Below are positions 1 through 5,124 of a stretch of 5,124 nucleotides of DNA, one piece after another. The stretch is taken from the NCBI GenBank assembly GCA_027622355.1, contig JAQBZT010000213.1:1-5124 (forward strand). Direction: 5' to 3'. A model generated the notes under the pieces. It did no database searches and was not told the origin of the DNA. It worked only from the letters and a program-made list of their open reading frames with translations. The translations under genes were made by a program, and so were the position numbers. The stretch is from a bacterium (lineage in GTDB: Bacteria > UBA8248). Each line of letters opens with the position of its first letter. Within the stretch, counting starts at the first letter, position 1.

Positions 1-59
1 GCCGGCGGGGCAAGGTGGGCGCATCGGCCCCCTCATTTCACGTCATCATTCTCTTCACC

Positions 60-63
60 GGAG
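60..63 (+). promoter_or_regulatory. Ribosome binding site of purD
   Basis: GGAG lies 7 nt before the ATG at 71. It decides the start: an in-frame TTG at 65 would be only 1 nt from this site and adds just two residues. The same GGAG-N7-ATG geometry recurs at two other genes of the window. Confidence 0.8.
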
Positions 64-70
64 ATTGTCC

Positions 71-1348
71 ATGAAAGTCCTCATCGTGGGCGGCGGCGGC
101 CGGGAGCACGCCCTCGCCTGGAAGCTGAAGCAAAGCCCTGAAGTTTCCGGGATCCTCTGCGCGCCCGGCAACGCCGGCACCGCCCGCCTCGGGCGCAACG
201 AGCCGATCGGCGCGGAGGATCTGGCCGCCCTCCTGACGCTGGCGAAGAGCGAGCGGCCTGGCCTCGTCGTCATCGGCCCGGAAGCCCCCCTCGCCCTCGG
301 GCTGGCGGACCGGCTCGCCGAAGCGGGCATCCCCGCCTTCGGGCCGAATGCTGCGGCGGCCCAGATCGAATCGAGCAAATCCTTCTCGAAGGAATTGATG
401 AAGGAAGCCGGCATCCCCACGGCGGATTTCGGGGTTTTCGATAACGCTGAAAAAGCGAAATCCTTCGTCCGCGCGCGCGGCGGGGCGTGGGCGGTCAAGG
501 CGGACGGTCTCGCGGCGGGCAAGGGCGTGCTCATCTGCCCGGACGTGGCCCACGCCGAGGCGGCCATCGCTCAAGTCATGGAGGACCGCGCCTTCGGCGA
601 CGCCGGGACGCTCTGCGTGGTGGAAGAATTTCTCGAAGGAGAGGAAGCGAGCCTGCTCGCCTTCGTGGACGGGGAGCGCGCCCTGCGCCTGCCCTCGGCG
701 CAGGATCACAAGCCCATCGGCGAGGGGGACACCGGCCTCAACACCGGCGGGATGGGTGCCTACTCCCCCGCCCCGGTCCTCACGCCCGCACTCGAAAAGA
801 AGGCCATGCGCGAAGTCATCCAGCCCGCCGTTGACACGATGAAGCGCCGCGGCACTCCCTACCGTGGCATTCTCTACGCGGGCCTCATGATCAAGGACGG
901 CGACATCAAGGTGCTTGAGTTCAACTGCCGCTTCGGCGATCCGGAGTGCCAGCCCCTGCTCATGCGGATGGACGGAGATCTTCTTCCCATCCTCATGGCG
1001 TGCGCCCAGGGAAGCCTCGCGCACACCCAGATCGACATCTCGCCGGACGCCGCCGTCTGCGTCGTCATGTCGGCGAAGGGCTACCCCGGCGACTACCCCA
1101 AGGGGGATCGCATCCACGGCCTCAACGCCGCGGGAGAGATGGAGGGTGTCGTCGTCTTTCACGCCGGAACGAAGCTGGACGAGGAGGGCCACACCGTCAC
1201 CTCGGGCGGGCGCGTCCTCGGCGTGACGGCGCGGGGGGCGGACATCAAAACCGCCATCCGCCGGGCCTATGCGGCGGCGGCCAAAATCCATTGGGAAGGC
1301 GCCTACCTCCGCCGCGACATCGGTGCCAAGGCCATCGGCCGCACCTGA
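71..1348 (+). CDS. purD: Phosphoribosylamine-glycine ligase (GAR synthetase)
   Basis: PurD performs the second step of de novo purine synthesis in the cytosol: 5-phosphoribosylamine + glycine + ATP gives glycinamide ribonucleotide + ADP + Pi. The 425-residue product has the usual length of stand-alone bacterial PurD. Visible landmarks in order are the N-terminal GGGGREHALAWKL (about residues 7-19), IGPEAPLALGLAD, the AFGPNAAAAQIESSKSFSK segment entering the ATP-grasp domain, VKADGLAAGKGV (142-153, ATP-binding loop), LNTGGMGAYSP, and EFNCRFGDPECQ (283-294), which holds the RFGDPE signature with metal-binding Glu and Asn. The C-terminal domain ends with the usual Ser-Gly-Gly-Arg-Val-Leu stretch and a Tyr-Leu-Arg-Arg-Asp-Ile-Gly end. 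No break or fusion is seen. purD is often next to purH or purE; here the next gene starts one base after the stop and is unrelated to purines. The gene before it lies outside the window. Confidence 0.97.
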   Translation: MKVLIVGGGGREHALAWKLKQSPEVSGILCAPGNAGTARLGRNEPIGAEDLAALLTLAKSERPGLVVIGPEAPLALGLADRLAEAGIPAFGPNAAAAQIESSKSFSKELMKEAGIPTADFGVFDNAEKAKSFVRARGGAWAVKADGLAAGKGVLICPDVAHAEAAIAQVMEDRAFGDAGTLCVVEEFLEGEEASLLAFVDGERALRLPSAQDHKPIGEGDTGLNTGGMGAYSPAPVLTPALEKKAMREVIQPAVDTMKRRGTPYRGILYAGLMIKDGDIKVLEFNCRFGDPECQPLLMRMDGDLLPILMACAQGSLAHTQIDISPDAAVCVVMSAKGYPGDYPKGDRIHGLNAAGEMEGVVVFHAGTKLDEEGHTVTSGGRVLGVTARGADIKTAIRRAYAAAAKIHWEGAYLRRDIGAKAIGRT

Positions 1349-1349
1349 G

Positions 1350-2462
1350 ATGAAAGCCCTCATCGTCTGCATCGACGGGGGCGACCCCGCCTACTTCGAG
1401 ACCTCCGGCACCCCGAACCTCGATCGGCTCGGCGCGGAGGGCGCACGTCTCATCGTCTCGGCCCAGATGCCCACCGTCACCAACGTGAACAACGTCTCGC
1501 TCATCTGCGGAGCGCCGCCCGCCGCCCACGGCATCACGGCCAACTACTTCCTGAACAAGGACACCGGGGAGGAGGTTTACATGGAATCGGGCGATTTCGT
1601 GTGCGCCCCCACCCTGATGGAAAAAGGGCGCGCGGCGGGCCTGAAGGGGGCCGTCCTCGCCTCGAAGCAAAAGCTTTGCGGCATGATCGGCAAAGGGGCG
1701 GACGTTCTCGTCACGGCGGAGGATCCTCCCGCCCGGCTCCTCGCCCGCGCCGGGAAGAAGGAAGAAATTTACAGCGGGGCGGTCAACCTCTGGCTTCTGC
1801 GGGCGGCGCGGGCCGTCATCGAAGAAGACGCGCCCGATCTCCTCTACGTCACGACGACCGATTACATCCAGCACATGCACGGGCCGGACGCGGAAGAGGC
1901 CCAGGCGCATTTCGCCGCCCTCGATGCGGAGATCGGAAGACTCGCCGATGCCTGGACCACCCTCCATCCCGATGGGGCAATCTTCGTGACGGCCGATCAC
2001 GGGATGCGGGGCAAGACGCGCGCCCTCGATCCGGGGGTGATCCTCCGCGCGGCGGGAATCGCGGCAGACGCCGTCCCCATCATCAAGGACCGCTACACCG
2101 CCCACCACGGCAACCAGGGGGGCGCGGCCTACGTTCACCTGAAGGACCCGGCCGCGCGGGATGCGGCGCTGGCGGCCCTGCGCGAAATCTCTGGCATCGA
2201 GGAGGCGATCCCGGGCGAGGAAGCCGCCCGGCGCTTCCGCCTCATGCCCGAGCGCGTGGGGGACATCATGGCGCTCGCAGATGAGACGACCGTCTTCGGA
2301 GTGCAGACGGAAGCCGAGCGCGCGATCGCGATTCGCAGCCACGGCGCCCTGCACGAGGCGCAGGTCCCCCTCTTCGCCTGGCGGGCGCCATTCTTCAAGC
2401 CGGATGCGGGGGCTTTTCATTTCGATGCGGTGCGCAGCGTCATGGAGGGCATCGGCGGCTAG
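1350..2462 (+). CDS. phnA: Phosphonoacetate hydrolase-like protein (alkaline phosphatase superfamily)
   Basis: Members of this family cleave the C-P bond of phosphonoacetate to acetate and phosphate using two zinc ions and a Thr nucleophile. The 370-residue protein starts directly at the first beta strand (IVCIDGGDP), lacking the roughly 20-residue N-terminal lead of characterised PhnA. Residues matching the catalytic set are D9, T44 (in PTVTNVNN), D171 and H175 (TTDYIQHMH), D216 and H217 (TADHGM) and H331 (RSHG). A Lys pair, K106 and K108, sits where PhnA binds substrate carboxylate and phosphonate. CGAPPAAHGI and SGDFVCAPTLM also resemble PhnA. An in-frame start at 1269 would add only residues shadowing the purD end, so ATG 1350 is preferred; it has no strong ribosome binding site and probably relies on coupling with the purD stop one base away. 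It is unrelated to E. coli PhnA/YjdM. The family is sure; the substrate could be another phosphonate, phosphodiester or pyrophosphate. Confidence 0.85.
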   Translation: MKALIVCIDGGDPAYFETSGTPNLDRLGAEGARLIVSAQMPTVTNVNNVSLICGAPPAAHGITANYFLNKDTGEEVYMESGDFVCAPTLMEKGRAAGLKGAVLASKQKLCGMIGKGADVLVTAEDPPARLLARAGKKEEIYSGAVNLWLLRAARAVIEEDAPDLLYVTTTDYIQHMHGPDAEEAQAHFAALDAEIGRLADAWTTLHPDGAIFVTADHGMRGKTRALDPGVILRAAGIAADAVPIIKDRYTAHHGNQGGAAYVHLKDPAARDAALAALREISGIEEAIPGEEAARRFRLMPERVGDIMALADETTVFGVQTEAERAIAIRSHGALHEAQVPLFAWRAPFFKPDAGAFHFDAVRSVMEGIGG

Positions 2463-2463
2463 C

Positions 2464-2478
2464 CGCGGCGTTGCCGCG
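2464..2478 (+). terminator. Short GC hairpin after the phnA-like gene (weak terminator candidate)
   Basis: CGCGGC (2464-2469), loop GTT, GCCGCG (2473-2478) forms a perfect 6-bp stem starting 2 nt after the TAG stop. No T-run follows, the next bases being GC-rich, so it is not a standard intrinsic terminator. It may stabilise the 3' end, act as a weak or Rho-assisted terminator, or be chance in GC-rich DNA. It overlaps the candidate -35 element of the next promoter. Confidence 0.3.
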
Positions 2479-2499
2479 CCGGGGTCCGCATGGTCTAAT
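2471..2499 (+). promoter_or_regulatory. Candidate sigma70-type promoter for the dehydrogenase/MaoC-like pair
   Basis: TTGCCG (2471-2476, 4 of 6 to TTGACA) is followed after 17 bp by TCTAAT (2494-2499, 5 of 6 to TATAAT). This would place transcription start near 2506, with a leader of about 35 nt rich in C and T. It lies in the only sizeable gap among the four plus-strand genes. The match is moderate, and the host's sigma preference is unknown. Confidence 0.42.
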
Positions 2500-2529
2500 T
2501 CTTCTCATCATTCCATCCCTTTCCCAGCT

Positions 2530-2533
2530 GGAG
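2530..2533 (+). promoter_or_regulatory. Ribosome binding site of the dehydrogenase gene
   Basis: GGAG 7 nt before ATG 2541. It supports that start and independent translation initiation after the 78-bp gap. Confidence 0.75.
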
Positions 2534-2540
2534 TCATCCT

Positions 2541-3578
2541 ATGAAAGCCATGGTCTTGAAGGAAAAAGGAACCCCCTTTGTGCTGGAGGATCGCCCCATC
2601 CCCGAGCCCGGGCCGGGCGAGGCCACCGTCCGCGTCCTCGCCTGCGGGGCGGGGCTCACCATCCATCACACAAGGATGGGGAGAACCGATGCGAAATACC
2701 CGATTGTCATCGGCCACGAGATCACCGGCGAGGTCACCTCCCTCGGCGCAGGTGTCACCCGCCTCGCCATCGGCGATGCCGTCGCCTGCTACTTCTATCT
2801 CTCCTGTGGGGATTGCCGCTGGTGCCGGAACCAGCTCGAGCCGCTTTGCGAAAACTTCAAGGGCTACATCGGCCGCGCGATCGACGGCGGCTACGCCGAG
2901 TACATGAAGGCCCCGGCCTGGAACCTCATCAAGCTTCCCCCGGGGCTCGACTACAAGAGCCACCCGGCCGAGGTGGGCGTCATCTGCGACGCCATCGCCA
3001 CCCCCTACAAGGTCACGAAGCGGGCGCAGATCGTCCCGCAGGACACGGTGGCCGTCGTCGGCGCGGGCGGCGGGGTGGGGATTCACATGGTGATGCTCGC
3101 CAGCTGGAAGGGCGCGCGCGTCATCGCCGTGGACATCGCCGCAGAAAAGCTCGCCCGGTGCAAGGAGGTCGGCGCCGATGCGGTAGTGGACGCCTCCCGC
3201 GGCAAGGTGACCGAGGACCTTCTCGAGCTCACAGGCGGAAAGGGGGTGGATGTCGTCGTGGACTTCGTCTCCTCCGCCCAGACGCTGGGGGACGGGGTCA
3301 AGGCGCTCGGCCGCAGGGGCCGCCTCGTCACCCTGGGCGGCAACCCGCAACTCTTCGAGGTCTCCGCGCGCGATATGCTCTCCAAGGAACTCACCCTGAT
3401 GGGCAGCCGCTACCTCACCCGGCAGGAGTTGCACGAATCGCTCGAACTCGTGGCCCGCGGGGAATTCTGGCCGCTCGTCACCGAAACCTACAAGCTCGAG
3501 GAGGCCGAAAAGGCCCACGAGCGCCTCGAGGCGGGAGCCGTGCTCGGCCGGCAGGCCCTCATCATGGACGGCGCCTGA
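2541..3578 (+). CDS. Zinc-type alcohol dehydrogenase family protein (MDR), NAD-dependent by motif, altered catalytic zinc site
   Basis: This 345-residue protein has the normal MDR size and architecture: a GroES-like catalytic domain (about 1-150 and 290-345) around a Rossmann domain. Structural zinc ligands are intact as C89, C92, C95 and C103. The nucleotide loop is VVGAGGGVG (172-180), and D198 at the end of the second Rossmann strand favours NAD(H) over NADP(H). At the catalytic zinc, H59-E60 (GHE) and D150 (with C149 just before, in ICDAIATPY) are present, resembling the Cys-His-Asp set of Thermoanaerobacter-type ADH. The first ligand, the second Cys of CGxCxTD, is replaced: the segment reads ACGAGLT, with G38 at that position and T40 as likely proton relay. 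C35 or H42/H43 might compensate. The reaction is therefore unspecified; an alcohol or hydroxyacyl-CoA dehydrogenase is likely. It is followed 22 bp later by the MaoC-like gene, probably in one transcript. Confidence 0.9.
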   Translation: MKAMVLKEKGTPFVLEDRPIPEPGPGEATVRVLACGAGLTIHHTRMGRTDAKYPIVIGHEITGEVTSLGAGVTRLAIGDAVACYFYLSCGDCRWCRNQLEPLCENFKGYIGRAIDGGYAEYMKAPAWNLIKLPPGLDYKSHPAEVGVICDAIATPYKVTKRAQIVPQDTVAVVGAGGGVGIHMVMLASWKGARVIAVDIAAEKLARCKEVGADAVVDASRGKVTEDLLELTGGKGVDVVVDFVSSAQTLGDGVKALGRRGRLVTLGGNPQLFEVSARDMLSKELTLMGSRYLTRQELHESLELVARGEFWPLVTETYKLEEAEKAHERLEAGAVLGRQALIMDGA

Positions 3579-3589
3579 TGCGCCGCGCC

Positions 3590-3594
3590 GGGGA
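3590..3594 (+). promoter_or_regulatory. Ribosome binding site of the MaoC-like gene, supporting a GTG start
   Basis: GGGGA lies 6 nt before GTG 3601. No in-frame ATG exists between the dehydrogenase stop and this GTG. The ATG at 3578, overlapping the dehydrogenase TGA, is in another frame and ends after 11 codons. Confidence 0.55.
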
Positions 3595-3600
3595 AATGCC

Positions 3601-4056
3601 GTGCGCCGGGTAAAACCCTTCGAGGCGTGGGTGCCGGGCGAGAAGCTCACCACCCGCGCCCGAACGGTGACCGAGGCGGACATCCTCGCCTTCGCCGGGA
3701 CGGCGGGCTACGCCGAGAGCCTCTTCTACGACATGGAACACCTGCGCGCCCTCGGGCACGCGCGCCGCTTCGCGCCCGCCCTTTTGACCTGCGCCGTGGC
3801 GGACGGGCTCATCATCCAGAGCGGGGTGCTCGAGGGGGTGGCGATCGCCCTGCTCGGCATCGAGCGCCTCACCGCGAAGGCGCCGCTTTACGCGGGCGAC
3901 ACCATCCACGTTGAGGTCGAGGTCACCGAAACCGCTCCATCGAGGAGCAAGCCCGATCGCGGGGTGGTGGCGACGCGCCAAAGAGTCATCAACCAGAACG
4001 GGGATGTCGTGCTGGAATACGACGTGAAGCGGATGGTGAAGCGCGGGGAGCGTTAA
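3601..4056 (+). CDS. MaoC-like hotdog-fold protein lacking the canonical Asp/His dyad
   Basis: This 151-residue single-domain protein has the order and length of MaoC/(R)-specific enoyl-CoA hydratase proteins. It has TVTEADILAFAGTAG (22-36), then the region that normally reads GD-x-N-P-x-H. RFAPALLTCAVADGLI (56-71) takes the place of the usual IAHG-type helix, and APLYAGDTIHVEVEVTE (94-110) and a V-x-N-Q-N-G-x-V strand follow. The catalytic signature is changed to GYAESLFYD (36-44): Tyr37 stands at the Asp position and Phe42 at the His position. Classical hydration of a 2-enoyl-CoA is thus not assured; the protein may use other residues, bind acyl-CoA without turnover, or perform a different thioester reaction. 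It starts with GTG and probably shares a transcript with the dehydrogenase 22 bp upstream. Its stop overlaps the convergent amidohydrolase stop. No signal peptide or membrane segment is seen. Hotdog/MaoC membership is secure, function is not. Confidence 0.85.
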   Translation: MRRVKPFEAWVPGEKLTTRARTVTEADILAFAGTAGYAESLFYDMEHLRALGHARRFAPALLTCAVADGLIIQSGVLEGVAIALLGIERLTAKAPLYAGDTIHVEVEVTETAPSRSKPDRGVVATRQRVINQNGDVVLEYDVKRMVKRGER

Positions 4057-5030
4057 AGCCCGAAAAACTCCTTCGCCGTCCCGCTCCAGATCCGATCGGT
4101 TTCTTCCGCAGAGAGCCCCAGACTTTCCACCAGCTTGACGTGATTCTTGATCGGCACCCAGGGGGAGTCGGTGGCGAACATGATGCGCTCCGGCCCCATC
4201 TCGCGCACCGCCAGCTCGAGCGCCGCCTTCGAGTGCGCCACCGCGTCGGTGTAGACCCGCCGAAAGTATCCGCTCGGCGGCTGGGTGAGGTTTTCATCCC
4301 CGCCGGGGTGGATGCTGGTGAGGTAGTCCACCCGCGCCATGAGAAGGGGGAGCGTCGCCCCCGCGTGGGGGAGCAGCACCTTAAGATCCGGCAGGCGCTC
4401 CATGACGCCCGAGAGGATGAGGCGCAGCGTGGCCAGGCTCTCATCGAAGAGAAAGCCGACGAGGGGCCCGAGCCAGAAATCCTGGTAGACATGGGAGGAG
4501 GGCGAGGGCCCCGGATGCAGCACCAGCGGAACCCCCCGCTCGGCCAGCAGCGCCCAGAGGGGCGCGAAGGCGGGATCGTCCACCGGCCGCTTCCCGCCGA
4601 TGTAGGCGAACACCTGCAGGCCGACGAACCCGAGGTCATCCATGCAGCGCTCCAGCTCACGGCAGGAGGCCTCGATGCTCCCGAAACCCAGATTCGCCAC
4701 CCCGCGGAAACGGCCGGGATGGCGGCTCACCGCCTCGGCGATGCCGTCGTTCCCGATACGGGCCAGCTCGTCCGCAACGGCGGGTTTTTTGGCGAGATCG
4801 GGGCCCGGAATGTTCAGGCTGAGGAGACTGAGATCGACCCCGTTCTCGTCCATCTCCTTGAGTTTGACCGAGAGATCGAAGATCGAAGGGGGCATGGGGA
4901 GCTTGTCCACCTCGGTTCCCCACGCCCAGGTCTTCCCCCCCGTGCTTTCCATCCGGGGAAAATCGGTGCGCGCCTCCAGCGCTTTCACATAAGCCTCTGG
5001 CATGTAGTGGGTCTGAACATCAATCCGCAT
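4053..5030 (-). CDS. ACMSD-type amidohydrolase (amidohydrolase_2 family), possible decarboxylase or hydrolase
   Basis: This 325-residue TIM-barrel metalloenzyme belongs to the family of aminocarboxymuconate semialdehyde decarboxylase, gamma-resorcylate and 5-carboxyvanillate decarboxylases and some hydrolases. The start MRIDVQTHYMP carries the strand-1 metal motif, here Q6-T-H8 instead of His-x-His. Further expected residues are H172 (VLHPG), H222 (LLPHAG) and D288 (FATDSPW). The GVDLSLLSLNIPG segment (64-76) and the C-terminal SGTAKEFFGL, where the family often has GNAxxLF, also fit. ATG 5030 is chosen because GGAG lies 7 nt before it and the family motif then starts at residue 3-8; an upstream in-frame ATG at 5078 would add 16 residues of unlikely character. 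No signal peptide is seen, so it is cytosolic. It is transcribed towards the MaoC-like gene and thus has its own promoter. The substrate is not deducible; an aromatic or muconate-like acid is a family-based guess. Confidence 0.9.
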   Translation of the reverse strand: MRIDVQTHYMPEAYVKALEARTDFPRMESTGGKTWAWGTEVDKLPMPPSIFDLSVKLKEMDENGVDLSLLSLNIPGPDLAKKPAVADELARIGNDGIAEAVSRHPGRFRGVANLGFGSIEASCRELERCMDDLGFVGLQVFAYIGGKRPVDDPAFAPLWALLAERGVPLVLHPGPSPSSHVYQDFWLGPLVGFLFDESLATLRLILSGVMERLPDLKVLLPHAGATLPLLMARVDYLTSIHPGGDENLTQPPSGYFRRVYTDAVAHSKAALELAVREMGPERIMFATDSPWVPIKNHVKLVESLGLSAEETDRIWSGTAKEFFGL

Positions 5031-5037
5031 GAGGATT

Positions 5038-5041
5038 CTCC
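5038..5041 (-). promoter_or_regulatory. Ribosome binding site of the amidohydrolase gene
   Basis: On the minus strand GGAG sits 7 nt before ATG 5030 (CTCC on the plus strand). It favours this start over the in-frame ATG at 5078, which has no comparable site. Confidence 0.75.
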
Positions 5042-5064
5042 AACGAAGAGAGCCGTTTGGTAGT

Positions 5065-5087
5065 GGGTCAGTTTGCACAACGGACCC
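5065..5087. repeat. 23-bp imperfect inverted repeat upstream of the amidohydrolase
   Basis: Arms GGGTC-A-GTT (5065-5073) and AAC-G-GACCC (5079-5087) are complementary except for one A/G mismatch, leaving TGCAC between them. Eight of eleven symmetric positions match around 5076. It lies 35-57 bp before the amidohydrolase start, where an operator or a leader hairpin could act. It could also be part of the dispersed repeat that begins a few bases further on. I found no convincing -35/-10 pair around it. Confidence 0.45.
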
Positions 5088-5090
5088 GTG

Positions 5091-5124
5091 GTGTCATTCC
5101 GAAGGAGCGCAGCGACTGAGGAAT
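5091..5124. repeat. Edge of a dispersed intergenic repeat, truncated by the window end
   Basis: The sequence GTGTCATTCCGAAGGAGCGC followed by AGCGACTGAGGAAT matches, from memory, a widespread family of short intergenic repeats of the form GTCATTCCGA-GCGCAGCGA-GGAATC found in many environmental bacterial genomes. ATTCC (5096-5100) and GGAAT (5120-5124) form inverted ends around a GC-rich centre. The element runs off the window, so its length and far end are unknown. It has no recognisable coding content here. Copy number in this genome cannot be judged from one copy. Confidence 0.55.

Noticed and set aside
3..74. Possible end of an upstream gene overlapping purD through ATGA at 71-74
   Set aside because: The frame is open from position 3 to TGA 72-74, but about 23 codons without a stop is not significant at this base composition and no motif is visible. 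The drop in GC from about 33 on looks like a leader.
38..1372. Long open frame antisense to purD (minus strand), and similar antisense frames at 1245-2420 and 2508-3683
   Set aside because: They lie opposite clearly recognised genes, have arginine/glycine/alanine-rich composition without any family motif, and are expected where third positions are nearly all G or C.
3578..3613. 11-codon frame starting at an ATG that overlaps the dehydrogenase stop (TGATG)
   Set aside because: It is too short and out of frame with the MaoC-like gene. It may help reinitiation, but GTG 3601 with GGGGA upstream explains the next gene.
4140..5063. Plus-strand open frame opposite the amidohydrolase
   Set aside because: It is the complement of a well-supported metalloenzyme gene and shows no recognisable motif; low-complexity composition typical of a shadow frame.
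5004..5069. Direct repeat GTAGTGGGTC at 5004-5013 and 5060-5069
   Set aside because: One copy encodes the Gln-Thr-His-Tyr motif of the amidohydrolase; the other is in its leader in another phase. Ten bases with no wider similarity is likely chance.
5031..5078. N-terminal extension of the amidohydrolase from ATG 5078
   Set aside because: The 16 extra residues do not resemble the family, and the GGAG site at 5038-5041 points to ATG 5030.
1..5124. CRISPR arrays, tRNA or rRNA genes, transposases, defence or toxin-antitoxin genes
   Set aside because: Looked for on both strands; no spaced repeats, tRNA-like folds or such protein motifs are seen, and nearly all of the window is taken up by five metabolic genes.

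Overview
This GC-rich window (third codon positions overwhelmingly G or C) is densely coding, with clear GGAG-type ribosome binding sites 7 nt before ATG. It looks chromosomal and bacterial. A purine gene beside MDR dehydrogenase, MaoC-like and ACMSD-type amidohydrolase genes, plus a dispersed repeat of the 'GTCATTCC...GAGGAAT' kind, suggests an uncultured environmental Gram-negative or deep-branching lineage (deltaproteobacterial, Tectomicrobia- or NC10-like). The sequence alone does not settle the taxon.

Layout: positions 1-70 are a short leader. purD (71-1348, +) encodes a complete glycinamide ribonucleotide synthetase. One base after its stop begins a gene of the phosphonoacetate hydrolase (PhnA) branch of the alkaline phosphatase superfamily (1350-2462, +), which retains all the catalytic and metal-binding residues I can identify. 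A 78-bp spacer (2463-2540) holds a small GC hairpin and a plausible sigma70-type promoter. It precedes a zinc-type medium-chain dehydrogenase (2541-3578, +) and, 22 bp later, a MaoC-like hotdog protein (3601-4056, +). On the opposite strand an ACMSD-type amidohydrolase (4053-5030, -) converges on the MaoC-like gene. The two share a TTAA palindrome that gives each its stop codon. Upstream of the amidohydrolase are a 23-bp imperfect inverted repeat (5065-5087) and the edge of a dispersed repeat that runs off the window (5091-5124).

How the genes may work together: purD and the phnA-like gene are probably co-transcribed and translationally coupled, although no direct biochemical link is obvious beyond phosphate supply. 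The dehydrogenase and MaoC-like gene form a second short unit, and with the amidohydrolase they look like accessory catabolism of an unknown substrate. The most notable point is that each of these three enzymes carries a substitution at a classical active-site position: Gly for the catalytic zinc Cys in the dehydrogenase, Tyr and Phe for the Asp/His dyad in the MaoC-like protein, and Gln for the first His of HxH in the amidohydrolase. Family annotation therefore should not be read as a specific reaction. I see no CRISPR array, RNA gene, transposase or defence system.
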